A DNA stretch of 29,944 nt, from positions 1 to 29,944 of IMG/VR virus record IMGVR_UViG_3300021960_000345. One strand, 5' to 3'. Within the stretch, counting starts at the first letter, position 1; each line of letters starts with the position of its first letter. Below, one piece after another: positions 20,662 through 29,465 of the stretch. The translations under genes were made by a program, and so were the position numbers. The notes beneath the pieces were generated by a model. That model was not told the origin of the DNA and searched no databases. It saw nothing but the letters and a program-made list of their open reading frames with translations. This DNA is from a virus.

Positions 20662-21320
20662 AGATTGAAATAAACGTACCTGATTCATTATCAGAAATTA
20701 CTTTAGAACAGTATCAGAAGTTTGAAAAGCTAAACACTAAAGAAAATGAAGATACTACCTTCTTACTTCAAAAGATGGTACAGATATTTTGCAATCTTGA
20801 TTTAAAAGACGTAGCAACAATAAAATACAAAAGCGTACAAGAGATTGTAATGCACTTAAATAAAGTGTTTGATACAAAGCATTCATTAATTCCTACGTTT
20901 GATTTAAACGGTGTTAAAATGGGTTTTATACCTGTATTAGACGATATGACATTAGGGGAATATATAGACCTTGACGAAAATTTAGGGGATTGGTCAACAA
21001 TGCACAAAGCAATGAGCGTATTATATAGACCAGTTACATATAGCAAAGGGCATAAATACCAAATAGAAGAATATACAGGTATGATAAATGCCGAAGCAAT
21101 GAAACAAGCCCCTTTGGATGTAGTGTTTGCTGCAATGGTTTTTTTTTGGAATTTAAGCAACGAGTTAACACAAACTATCCTGAACTATTTACAGCAGGTA
21201 ACGGAGAAGGAAATGACTACTCAACAGAAGCAAACTTTGGGACTAAGTGGGGATGGTATCAGTCGGTCTATGGAATCGCTAAAGGCGATGTTACCAAGTT
21301 TAATAACATTACAAAACTAA
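20658..21320 (+). CDS. Tail assembly chaperone, short form
   Basis: A 220-residue protein with mixed helical and strand content (KIEINVPDSLSEITLEQYQK at the start, LIPTFDLNGVKMGFIPVLDD and TLGEYIDLDENLGDWSTMHK in the middle), located before the tail structural genes. In siphoviruses this place holds the tail assembly chaperone pair (lambda G and G-T) that handles the tape measure. After residue 163 the gene has the T_TTT_TTT slippery site and a second open frame that continues 84 residues beyond the shift. Bases 21147-21320 are thus coding in two frames. The 57 residues beyond the shift in this form include NLSNELTQTILNYLQQ and look like normal protein, so both products are probably made. Chaperone function is inferred. 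Confidence 0.75.
   Translation: MKIEINVPDSLSEITLEQYQKFEKLNTKENEDTTFLLQKMVQIFCNLDLKDVATIKYKSVQEIVMHLNKVFDTKHSLIPTFDLNGVKMGFIPVLDDMTLGEYIDLDENLGDWSTMHKAMSVLYRPVTYSKGHKYQIEEYTGMINAEAMKQAPLDVVFAAMVFFWNLSNELTQTILNYLQQVTEKEMTTQQKQTLGLSGDGISRSMESLKAMLPSLITLQN
21140..21146 (+). other. Predicted -1 ribosomal frameshift site T_TTT_TTT
   Basis: A run of nine Ts (21139-21147) contains an in-frame heptamer T TTT TTT (zero-frame codons TTT at 21141 and TTT at 21144). Slipping back by one base continues with TTG GAA TTT AAG in the frame that ends at 21400. No strong stimulatory hairpin is visible just downstream; a weak CCTG/CAGG pairing exists at 21179-21200. Confidence 0.7.
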
Positions 21321-21400
21321 ACGTACACGAATGTTTAATGTATTTAGCATTTGAAAAAGATAAAGTAGAACTAGAAAAACAATTAATAAAACGTAAATGA
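21146..21400 (+). CDS. Tail assembly chaperone, frameshift extension (G-T type)
   Basis: This frame has no credible start of its own (only a TTG inside the T run) and is best read as the end of a -1 frameshift product that fuses residues 1-163 of the preceding protein to 84 further residues, total about 247. The extension contains FGTKWGWYQSVYGIAKGDVT and ITKLNVHECLMYLAFEKDKV, a pattern that I recognise from Bacteroidota siphoviruses at exactly this location. It is conserved enough to be a real domain that binds the tape measure. Its stop overlaps the next gene by four bases. An independent start at TTG 21146 is the alternative. Confidence 0.7.
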   Translation: MEFKQRVNTNYPELFTAGNGEGNDYSTEANFGTKWGWYQSVYGIAKGDVTKFNNITKLNVHECLMYLAFEKDKVELEKQLIKRK

Positions 21401-21855
21401 AAGGTTTTTACAATTTAACGGATAAACTAAAAGATGCTTTAATTGCAGAACCATTTGTAAATACAGTTACGTTTGGTAGTTTAGATGATGTAGATTTAAA
21501 TAAGCAAACTATATTTCCATTGTCCCATATAACAGTAAACAATACAACAGTAGGAAGTAAAACACTTACATTCAATGTATCGATACTAGCTATGGACATT
21601 GTAGATATAAGCAAGGAAGCAACTACCGATATATTTGTAGGAAACGATAATGAACAAGACGTATTAAATACACAGTTAGCGTTACTTACTAGAATCATTA
21701 ATATATTACAACGTGGAGACTTATATACAGAATTGTATCAAGTACAAGGAGATGTAAGCTGTGAGCCTTTCGTGGATAGATTTGAGAACAAGTTAGCAGG
21801 ATGGGCAGCAACGTTTGACGTAGTAGTACAAAACGATATGACAATATGCGACTAA
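21397..21855 (+). CDS. Tail terminator-like/minor tail protein
   Basis: A 152-residue protein with MKGFYNLTDKLKDALIAEPF at the start, LNKQTIFPLSHITVNN (34-49), ILAMDIVDISKEATTDIFVG (63-82), GNDNEQDVLNTQLALLTRII (82-101) and SCEPFVDRFENKLAGWAATF (121-140). This strongly conserved pattern is familiar from Bacteroidota siphovirus tail clusters next to a HK97 gp10-like protein, in the position of the tail terminator (lambda gpU type). I infer that it caps the tail tube after the tape measure has set its length. It overlaps both neighbours by 4 and 10 bases. Confidence 0.65.
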   Translation: MKGFYNLTDKLKDALIAEPFVNTVTFGSLDDVDLNKQTIFPLSHITVNNTTVGSKTLTFNVSILAMDIVDISKEATTDIFVGNDNEQDVLNTQLALLTRIINILQRGDLYTELYQVQGDVSCEPFVDRFENKLAGWAATFDVVVQNDMTICD

Positions 21856-22367
21856 CAAAAACAGAAGCAGCTTTAGAGGCGTTTAAAAACTTTGTCATTC
21901 AACAAGCACGTACAAGGCTGTCTAAAGGGCGTAAGAACGTTTCTAAGGAACTTTATAATAGTTTGAAGGGTAACATAAAGGTTATGCCCAATTCTATTGC
22001 CTTAGACTTTGAGATGGAGGATTATGGTATATTCCAAGATAAGGGGGTAAGCGGTACGGAAAAGAAATACAATACTCCTTATAGTTATAAATCTAAAATG
22101 CCCCCTATTAAACCTTTAGCAAAATGGGCGCAAAGTAAGAACATAAGGTTAAGAGATGAAAAAGGAAAGTTTAAAAAAGGAAGTTACAATACAATAGGTT
22201 TTTTGATAGCAAGAAGTATATATAGAAAAGGAATCAAACCAAGTTTATTCTTTACTAAACCATTTGAACAAGGATTTAAAAAACTACCAGATGAACTAAT
22301 AAATAGTTTTGGCTTAGACGTAGAAGATTTCTTAGCCTTTACATTAAAAGAAGATAGATTAAGATGA
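21846..22367 (+). CDS. HK97 gp10-like head-tail joining protein
   Basis: A 173-residue basic protein. N-terminal helices (TEAALEAFKNFVIQQARTRL) are followed by the strand core DYGIFQDKGVSGTEKKYNTP (residues 58-77), and residues 110-135 contain LRDEKGKFKKGSYNTIGFLI. This arrangement is typical of the gp10-like family that connects the tail to the head adaptor. It lies away from the portal/connector genes (2331-4577) but in the same likely late transcript as the tail genes. It overlaps the preceding gene by 10 bases and the following one by four. Confidence 0.65.
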   Translation: MRLTKTEAALEAFKNFVIQQARTRLSKGRKNVSKELYNSLKGNIKVMPNSIALDFEMEDYGIFQDKGVSGTEKKYNTPYSYKSKMPPIKPLAKWAQSKNIRLRDEKGKFKKGSYNTIGFLIARSIYRKGIKPSLFFTKPFEQGFKKLPDELINSFGLDVEDFLAFTLKEDRLR

Positions 22368-23959
22368 GTACAAAAATAAATGTAAGAAGTCCGTTTTATT
22401 TAAAGTATGGAGAACCTGCTTTACCTGCGGTTGCTCTTGATTGCGCAACAATTAATTTACAAGGTTTCGCAGTAGACCAATTCGGTAATATTACTTTACC
22501 AGATTCAGATTATGGTACAATAGCATCTTATACATCTTCAGCAGGAGATTTTACTGATGGTAGGTTTGCCACAGTAGGAAGTGATACAAGTAGAACAGTA
22601 ACGTTTTCCATAAGTATACCACCAAACTTTAGTAATGCAGGAGATACAACAATAGACTGTGATGCAACCGCTACACAACCTCAATACGTTTGTACAGGAG
22701 GTGTAACACTAAATGGTAGTATTCCTAATCAGTCAATAGATACCGATGGAGATATAGCAACAATAGATTTATCATCTTACTTTACTCAAGGTGTTGCTCC
22801 AATTGCTAACTATACTATTACTAATAATTATTTAGATTTATTTACCCATAGTATTAATGGAAACACGTTAACGATAATTGGTACAAGTAGAGGAGGTACT
22901 AAAAATATGTATGTAGAGGCGAGTGATGCAGACCCATTAACTTGTAATGCTACACAAACAATACAGATTACTACTACTGCGCAAGTTGCATACACTTGTA
23001 CTGATGCTTATATTTCAGGTGGTTCTATTTCACAATCAGGTACAATAACAGACCCTACTGTAAACGGAACTATTACTGCGGTAAAAGATTCAAGTGGGGG
23101 TAGTACAATAACAAGCTATCCTGCAAACACGACAGGAAGCGATAGGGATGTAACATTATATTTTGATATAACTGTACCAACTGGGTATTCTAATAGTGGT
23201 AGTACTGTAGAATGTTCTAAAACATTTTCACAACCTACCGCAGCTTTACCAACCTTTACCTGTGCAATAGCTTCTTTAACAAATCAAGCTGTATATTCAT
23301 CAGGTGCAATAGTAAAAGGTATTGCAAACGTAGGAACTATTAGTGGATTTACTCCTATTGGATTTGATTCCGTTACAGTCGATACACCAAGAACAGTTAC
23401 TTACACGATTACACCACCTGCAAGTGGGTATTCTAATAGTGGAGGTTCTGATATAAGTTGTGTTATTACAATGACCCAACCTGCAATAAGACCAACGGCA
23501 GGAAATGAATTATGGTACACAGGTGGAGTAGGTCTTGACTTTATGACTAAAGCACAATATCAAGCAGTAGACCCATCAGTTACAACCTTGCAATTAAACT
23601 TTAACACTTACGAAGGTGCATTAGAGGCAAATGGATTATATGACCCTAAGAAAAGAATTACAGATAAAGCGGTAGTACCATTAAGGTTTTCTTCTACAAT
23701 ACCTGAAAATCTCGTTAACACTTACGCATTCCACGATAGAGGCTCACTTAATGCGTCATTATGGGTATCAAACAATTATTCTTACTTCAATCCTTCAGGA
23801 GGCTTATATTGGCGAATAACTAAGGTAAGAGAAAGTGGTAGTTATATATCTCCTGCATTTTTACAAACAAGTTACTATATGAAATTAGAACCATCAGGAC
23901 TTATAACAGAAATTTGGTTTGTTGATTGGTATGCAGCAACCTTTACTAAAATAGCTTAA
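22364..23959 (+). CDS. Large repeat-containing virion protein with Ig-like Cys-bracketed units
   Basis: A 531-residue protein. An N-terminal segment MSTKINVRSPFYLKYGEPAL is followed by four beta-rich units of about 80-100 residues (approximately 24-107, 108-210, 211-297 and 298-380). Units 1, 3 and 4 each start with Cys in a pattern like F/Y-x-C and end in C-x(4,5)-QP (DCDATATQP, ECSKTFSQP, SCVITMTQP), so they look like Ig-like domains with a potential Cys pair. Residues 381-531 are a different C-terminal domain with ELWYTGGVGLDFMTKAQYQA. The protein sits between the neck and baseplate-like genes and may project from the tail or head to touch host surface sugars. No enzyme motif. Confidence 0.6.
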   Translation: MSTKINVRSPFYLKYGEPALPAVALDCATINLQGFAVDQFGNITLPDSDYGTIASYTSSAGDFTDGRFATVGSDTSRTVTFSISIPPNFSNAGDTTIDCDATATQPQYVCTGGVTLNGSIPNQSIDTDGDIATIDLSSYFTQGVAPIANYTITNNYLDLFTHSINGNTLTIIGTSRGGTKNMYVEASDADPLTCNATQTIQITTTAQVAYTCTDAYISGGSISQSGTITDPTVNGTITAVKDSSGGSTITSYPANTTGSDRDVTLYFDITVPTGYSNSGSTVECSKTFSQPTAALPTFTCAIASLTNQAVYSSGAIVKGIANVGTISGFTPIGFDSVTVDTPRTVTYTITPPASGYSNSGGSDISCVITMTQPAIRPTAGNELWYTGGVGLDFMTKAQYQAVDPSVTTLQLNFNTYEGALEANGLYDPKKRITDKAVVPLRFSSTIPENLVNTYAFHDRGSLNASLWVSNNYSYFNPSGGLYWRITKVRESGSYISPAFLQTSYYMKLEPSGLITEIWFVDWYAATFTKIA

Positions 23960-23960
23960 T

Positions 23961-24947
23961 ATGGCACTTAAAACAGTACAATTACAAGTATATATATATG
24001 AGGGTACATCAGGCTCTTATACAAACGGTGATTTAAAATACACGTTACAAAACTCTACAATAGGAGATGATAATAATGTAGTATTTGAAATAGCAGAACT
24101 TGTTAGGGATTATTTATATTTAACATTCAATGATGATTATTTATCTAAAACCATTTGGGTTACAACGGTAGCTACTTTGTTAGATGAAAACAATAATGTA
24201 TTTACTTATGGCTCTCCTGTTACAAATACATATTTAGCAACAGATGGGTATGGGTATTTTGAAGATGGTGCAAGTCCTGAATTATCAAGAAATGCATTAA
24301 TGACTGCAAATAGTATTTACTTACCAGAAAACACAGCAGGAAAACTACCAATATATGCAGAAGGTGTTGGTAAGATTACTATTGATAGCGTAGATACACA
24401 AATAACCGACAATGACAATTCAAATCAAAAAATACAGTACGTTACAATACCTGCTAATAGTTCTATTGTACAGGTGTACGATACAGACGATACAACACTA
24501 CTTAAAACTGTAACAGTTAATAATGTATGTGAACCTAAGTTTACTCCTTATAAAGTAACCTTTGTAAATAAGTATGGTGCATATCAGGATTTATGGTTCT
24601 TTAAAAAAGCAATAGAATCATTTAACGTTACAGACGAAAAATATAAAAGAAATACCTTATCTAATGACACGGCAACATACGCAAAATATTTAGGTCAAGA
24701 ACAAAGGTATAATACAAACGCAACAAAAAGTATTACACTAAATACAGGTTTTATAAATGAGGATAATAACTCTACTATTGAGGAATTGTTTTTATCTGAA
24801 AATGTATGGATTAAATATAATGGAGATACATTACCTGTAATACCCAAAAGTAAATCACTTACATTAAAAACAAGTTTGAACGATAAGATGTCAAACTATA
24901 CAATTAATTTTGATTTTGCGTTTAATAAGATAAACAATGTACGTTAA
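23961..24947 (+). CDS. Conserved tail protein, possibly distal tail (Dit)-like
   Basis: A 328-residue protein. The N-terminal half is beta-rich (VQLQVYIYEGTSGSYTNGDL), with VVFEIAELVRDYLYLTFNDD (residues 40-59). The second half has YKVTFVNKYGAYQDLWFFKK (198-217) and YKRNTLSNDTATYAKYLGQE. I recall this architecture from tail clusters of Bacteroidota phages, immediately before a large baseplate-like protein. A distal tail or tail tip component fits position and size, but no decisive motif is seen. The stop overlaps the next ATG by one base. Confidence 0.55.
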   Translation: MALKTVQLQVYIYEGTSGSYTNGDLKYTLQNSTIGDDNNVVFEIAELVRDYLYLTFNDDYLSKTIWVTTVATLLDENNNVFTYGSPVTNTYLATDGYGYFEDGASPELSRNALMTANSIYLPENTAGKLPIYAEGVGKITIDSVDTQITDNDNSNQKIQYVTIPANSSIVQVYDTDDTTLLKTVTVNNVCEPKFTPYKVTFVNKYGAYQDLWFFKKAIESFNVTDEKYKRNTLSNDTATYAKYLGQEQRYNTNATKSITLNTGFINEDNNSTIEELFLSENVWIKYNGDTLPVIPKSKSLTLKTSLNDKMSNYTINFDFAFNKINNVR

Positions 24948-27628
24948 TGCTTACACTACAATTATATATAGAAAACAAACAAGTAGATTTATACGATGAT
25001 GAATCTGTAACTCTTGTACAATCAATTCAAGATGTAAGGGATATTGAAAAAGTATTTACTGACTTTACAAGAACGTTTTCTGTACCTGCTTCTAAAACAA
25101 ATAATAGGATATTTCAGCATTTTTACAACTATCATATTATAGGATTTGATGCAAGAAAAAAGATAGAAGCAAAACTCTTCTTAAATAATGAATTGTTTAA
25201 AGAAGGTAAAATTAAATTAGAAGGTGTAACAAGAAGAAACAATAAAGCGCATACATATAAAGTAACGTTTTATGGTAATGGTGTAAACTTAAAAGATTTA
25301 TTAGGAGAAGATAAAATAGATACATTATCCCAAATACAAGAATCATTTAACTTTACATATAGTAATGCAAATATTAAAAGCTATTTAGCAGATGGTTTAG
25401 ATGTTACCGTCAAAGATACGACATATCAAGATGCAATTATATTCCCCTTAATATCTCATACTAAAAGGTTTATTTATGATTCAGGGTTTTCAGGTACAAG
25501 TGCAAATTCGGATAAGATAAATAACATAGCATACGAAGCAGCCGAATCAGGTAATCACGGTTTAGAGTTGTCGCAGTTAAAACCTGCTATAAGAGTATAT
25601 CCTATTATAAAAGCTATTGAAGCTGATTTCAATATTACTTTTAGTGATGACTTTTTTAATGCACAAAACGAATCTTTTTACAACCTGTATTTATGGATGC
25701 ACAATAAAACAGGAGGTTTATTTGTAGATGATGAAAATGAAGCCCCAGTAGGTTCTTTTGAATTAAATGATGATTATGGTGCAGTATTAGATTTGTATGA
25801 CAATTACTTTGTTACACCACAAGCAGACCAAAGAGGAAAAGAAGCAAGGGCGCAAAGAATATTAAATGTATCTATATATCCAAGTGTTGGAGATGAATTT
25901 ACTTTTACTATTTATAAAAATGGTAATGTATTTGAGCAGTACGCAAACATAAGTAGAGATACAACATCTTTAAGATATGAGATTATAGATTTAGATATTG
26001 ATGCAGGTAAATATAACTTTACAGTAGAATCTGCAACCCCATCAACTTATGATATTGATTTTTATGTTAAAAGAAAAAATAACTTAGGATGGGGGTACAG
26101 AGATATACATTTTAGCGGTACTTCGGAAGTGTTATCAGTTGTACAAATCAATACAAGTAAGAAGTTACCCAACATTAAGATTATAGACTTTCTTACTTCT
26201 TTATTTAAGATGTTTAATTTAACATCGTTCCAAAATGATAATGGGATTATAGAAGTTAAAACATTGGATAATTTTTATAGTGAAAGTAGTAAAATATGGA
26301 ATATAACAGAATACTTAGATAAAACAGAATCAACAGTAGATAATGTTTTACCATACAAGCAAGTAGATTTTAGTTATGAGGGTTTAACTAATTTCTTTGC
26401 AAAGAATCATAACGAATTATTTAATGCAGAATGGGGAAGCGAATATTATACTGCTACCGATTTAGACAAAATAGAGGGAGAAGTATATACAGTTAAAATA
26501 CCTTTAGAACATTTTAAATACGAAAGGTTACAAGATGTTGCTAATTCATCTTTTAAGGATTTGTTATGGGGATGGAGTGCGGATATAAAACAAGAGGCTA
26601 CATTAGGAAAACCCCTTTTGTTTTACCCTATTAACCAAACAAAAACAATAGGTGTTATAAATAGTGATGGTAGCGTAGATTCACAATCTAAAGTTTACAT
26701 ACCAAGTAATTCAGTTAGATTAACAGATTCAAAAAATATAAACTTTAGTGCAGAACCTAACGAGTTTTTAGGTACACCATTTAAGAAAACATTATTTGCA
26801 GAATATTATCAAAACTACATAAAAGAAATATTTGACCCACAAAGAAGATTATCTACAATCAAAGCGTTTTTACCTTTATCAATGTTACTTGAATATACAC
26901 TTGCAGATAAAATACAGGTGTTTGATGGTTTATATAAAATAAATAAAATCACAACAAACTTTGAAACGAAACAATCTTCATTAGAGTTAATAAATATAAA
27001 ATCTCAAGCAGGAGAGTTAATAGAAGATACGATTATTGTACCCGATAAATTTGTTCCAAACTCGGTTTGCTTTACTGTTGACCAAACAGATATATTTGCT
27101 GACAATTTTATTATAACTACTGATGCAAGTTGTGATGTAGAAGGATTAGAAATAAAATCTACAACTGAAGTAATACCAAATGCCGTAGATGCAGGAAACA
27201 AACCGCAAACAGTTGACCATTCAGTACCTATACCTGTTACACAAGCACTTATTAGTTTATCACCAGCAGGATTTACAGGTAGTAATACAGTAATGTTTTC
27301 AGCATTAATAGATGAAACAGGACAAATTGGTAATGTATCTAATTGGGCAGAATATGGAGTTTTCTGGACAACTAGCGTACACGCTTTAAATTCTACTGAT
27401 TTTTCAGTATTAGATACAAATTCATTATTAACAAAAATAGCTGTACAAAGTTCTGCTTTAAATAAACATTCAGCACCAAAAAGTTTTAGTTTAAAAGTAA
27501 CTGCATTATCACCTAACACAACATACTACTATAAAGCATATATAAAAACTAATGCAAATAGTAATTATAATACAGGGGATGAAACTATAGCAATAACAGA
27601 TACAGGATTTAGAAAAACAAATATATGA
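24947..27628 (+). CDS. Baseplate hub/tail tip protein with C-terminal fibronectin-like domain
   Basis: An 893-residue protein. The N-terminal part matches a large tail-tip protein of Bacteroidota siphoviruses: MLTLQLYIENKQVDLYDDES, then FTDFTRTFSVPASKTNNRIF (residues 37-56), GFDARKKIEAKLFLNNELFK (66-85) and YKVTFYGNGVNLKDLLG (103-119). Its middle carries folded beta domains, and residues about 400-690 still resemble the hub. The last 120 residues (about 770-890) look like a fibronectin type III-like domain, with NWAEYGVFWT and LSPNTTYYYKAYIKTNANS. It probably forms the central tail tip that penetrates or binds the host, placed before the tape measure. No peptidase or lysozyme motif is visible. 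Confidence 0.65.
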   Translation: MLTLQLYIENKQVDLYDDESVTLVQSIQDVRDIEKVFTDFTRTFSVPASKTNNRIFQHFYNYHIIGFDARKKIEAKLFLNNELFKEGKIKLEGVTRRNNKAHTYKVTFYGNGVNLKDLLGEDKIDTLSQIQESFNFTYSNANIKSYLADGLDVTVKDTTYQDAIIFPLISHTKRFIYDSGFSGTSANSDKINNIAYEAAESGNHGLELSQLKPAIRVYPIIKAIEADFNITFSDDFFNAQNESFYNLYLWMHNKTGGLFVDDENEAPVGSFELNDDYGAVLDLYDNYFVTPQADQRGKEARAQRILNVSIYPSVGDEFTFTIYKNGNVFEQYANISRDTTSLRYEIIDLDIDAGKYNFTVESATPSTYDIDFYVKRKNNLGWGYRDIHFSGTSEVLSVVQINTSKKLPNIKIIDFLTSLFKMFNLTSFQNDNGIIEVKTLDNFYSESSKIWNITEYLDKTESTVDNVLPYKQVDFSYEGLTNFFAKNHNELFNAEWGSEYYTATDLDKIEGEVYTVKIPLEHFKYERLQDVANSSFKDLLWGWSADIKQEATLGKPLLFYPINQTKTIGVINSDGSVDSQSKVYIPSNSVRLTDSKNINFSAEPNEFLGTPFKKTLFAEYYQNYIKEIFDPQRRLSTIKAFLPLSMLLEYTLADKIQVFDGLYKINKITTNFETKQSSLELINIKSQAGELIEDTIIVPDKFVPNSVCFTVDQTDIFADNFIITTDASCDVEGLEIKSTTEVIPNAVDAGNKPQTVDHSVPIPVTQALISLSPAGFTGSNTVMFSALIDETGQIGNVSNWAEYGVFWTTSVHALNSTDFSVLDTNSLLTKIAVQSSALNKHSAPKSFSLKVTALSPNTTYYYKAYIKTNANSNYNTGDETIAITDTGFRKTNI

Positions 27629-27765
27629 TAGAAAATATATTAAACTTATTGGAGTTTGCAAGAAACGAAAAGTGGCAAGGTAAACATATAGATATTGCTT
27701 TAGGCAAAAACAAATACCCCGAATCAATTAAAGAAGCGTACCAACAATTTAGAAAGGAACTATGA
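27625..27765 (+). CDS. Small protein between tail tip and tape measure, 46 residues
   Basis: The frame overlaps the tail tip stop by four bases and the tape measure ATG by four bases, which supports coupled translation. The product starts MIENILNLLEFARNEKWQGK and is a charged, partly helical peptide with an aromatic middle. No family recognised. A minor tail or assembly role is inferred from place. Confidence 0.55.
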   Translation: MIENILNLLEFARNEKWQGKHIDIALGKNKYPESIKEAYQQFRKEL

Positions 27766-29429
27766 GCATAAAGAAAACAATAGAATTAGAAGCTAAAGTA
27801 GATAAGGCTGAAAAAGATTTAAAAGGCGTAGCTGATAGTGTACAACGCATAGACGATAACTTAACTGACGTAAAAGAAACCACGGGAGGAGTTGCAAAAG
27901 GTGTAAAGGGTATTGGCAACGCTATAAAAGCAGCAGGAATCGGATTGGCTATTGCAGCTTTTTCTAAACTTGCAGAGGTATTTAATCAAAATCAAAAAGT
28001 AACAGATGCTTTTAGTACTGCCTTTGAGGCATTAAGTTTAGCATTTAATGATTTCTTTAGATTTCTTGATTCAAACGTAGGAACTATTATAGATTATTTT
28101 AAAGGCTTGTTTGACAATCCTGTACAATCTTTAAAGAACTTTGGTCAAGCGATAGTAGACAACATTATAGAAAGGGTAAGTAGTGCATTAGATGCTTTAG
28201 GATTCTTAGGAGATGCTGTTGTAAAAGTGTTTAGCGGAGATTTTGCAGGTGCGGCAGAAAGCGCAAAGAATGCAGGAAAAGAGCTATTTGATGTTGTTAC
28301 AGGAGTAAATAATACATTTGACAAAGTAGCTGAGGTATTACCTACTGTTGTAGATGGTATAACTAATTATGCTAAATCAACTGTAGATGCAGCAAGAGCA
28401 ACAGTAGACCTAAACAAACAAGCGGAGGTAGCAGCGGTTATCAATCAAGGTCTTATTGAGAAGTACGATAGACAAGCCGAACAGCAAAGACAAATACGAG
28501 ATGACGAAAGCAAGACTATTGCAGAAAGAATTGCAGCCAATAATAAGTTAGGCGAAGTATTAGAAGAGCAACAAAAATTAATGCTTGAAAACGTAGATAT
28601 TACGATTAAAGCAGCACAAGCTGAATACAATAAAAACCAAAATCAAGAAAACTATATTGCTTTACTAGAAGCACAAAACGAACGTGAAGCAGTATTAGCG
28701 CAAATAGAAGGGTTTAGGTCAGAACAATTAATTAATAAAATATCCCTTGATAAGGAAGCATTAGAATTACAAAAAGAAGCTATTGAGACAGAAGATGAGC
28801 GAATAGCTAAAATTGCTGAATTAACTAACTTTGAAATACTAACTGCGGTTGAAAAGTTACAACGTGATAGGGATAATGCCTTAGCAGAACTTGAGTTACT
28901 AGAAGCAACAGAAGCAGAAAAACAAAAGATAAGAGACCATTACGCAGAAGAAGAAGAAAAGCTAACAAAACTAACTACTGCAAATAAATTAGATTTAGCT
29001 TCAAATGCTATGGGCGATTTAGCTACAATTTTTGGAGAAGAAAGTAAAGCAGGTAAGGCAGCAGCAATAGCACAAACAACAATAGAAACCTATAAAGGTG
29101 CTACTTCAGCTTTTGCATCATTATCAGGTATTCCAGTAGTTGGTCCTGTATTGGGTGGAATAGCAGCAGCAGCAGCGGTAGCAGCAGGTATTGCAAACGT
29201 TAAAAAGATAACTTCTATTGGTCCTGCTGTATCAGGTGGTGGTGGTTCAACACCTTCAGTACCCCAAGCACCAAGTTTTAACGTAGTAGGAGCAGCACCT
29301 GAAAACCAATTAGCACAAGCAATAGGAGAAAAAGAAGATAAGCCAATTAAAGCGTTTGTAGTTAGTAACGATGTAACAAATGCACAAGCATTAGATAGAA
29401 ACATTATAGAAGGGGCTTCAATAGGTTAA
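27762..29429 (+). CDS. Tape measure protein
   Basis: A 555-residue protein with features of a phage tape measure: an N-terminal coiled coil (residues 1-45), a hydrophobic Ala/Gly-rich helix (GIGNAIKAAGIGLAIAAFSK, near 49-68), long helical Glu/Gln/Lys-rich coiled-coil stretches (about 235-420) and an Ala/Gly-rich hydrophobic part near 445-490 (GIPVVGPVLGGIAAAAAVAA). Tape measure length sets tail length at roughly 0.15 nm per residue (established for siphoviruses), so about 80 nm would be expected, a short siphovirus tail. It acts with the chaperone pair encoded 6 kb upstream. Normally the tape measure precedes the tail tip genes, so this order is unusual. Confidence 0.8.
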   Translation: MSIKKTIELEAKVDKAEKDLKGVADSVQRIDDNLTDVKETTGGVAKGVKGIGNAIKAAGIGLAIAAFSKLAEVFNQNQKVTDAFSTAFEALSLAFNDFFRFLDSNVGTIIDYFKGLFDNPVQSLKNFGQAIVDNIIERVSSALDALGFLGDAVVKVFSGDFAGAAESAKNAGKELFDVVTGVNNTFDKVAEVLPTVVDGITNYAKSTVDAARATVDLNKQAEVAAVINQGLIEKYDRQAEQQRQIRDDESKTIAERIAANNKLGEVLEEQQKLMLENVDITIKAAQAEYNKNQNQENYIALLEAQNEREAVLAQIEGFRSEQLINKISLDKEALELQKEAIETEDERIAKIAELTNFEILTAVEKLQRDRDNALAELELLEATEAEKQKIRDHYAEEEEKLTKLTTANKLDLASNAMGDLATIFGEESKAGKAAAIAQTTIETYKGATSAFASLSGIPVVGPVLGGIAAAAAVAAGIANVKKITSIGPAVSGGGGSTPSVPQAPSFNVVGAAPENQLAQAIGEKEDKPIKAFVVSNDVTNAQALDRNIIEGASIG

Positions 29430-29465
29430 TAAATAACAAAATAAACTAATTATTATTGTTTAAAT

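Noticed and set aside
20768-21160. A 130-residue - strand frame opposite the tail chaperone gene
   Set aside because: Antisense shadow of a well supported gene; no promoter or AT-rich start region.
27004-27519. A 171-residue - strand frame opposite the tail tip gene
   Set aside because: It is the antisense shadow of the fibronectin-like C-terminus; it has no leader, neighbours or family resemblance, and all genes lie on the + strand.
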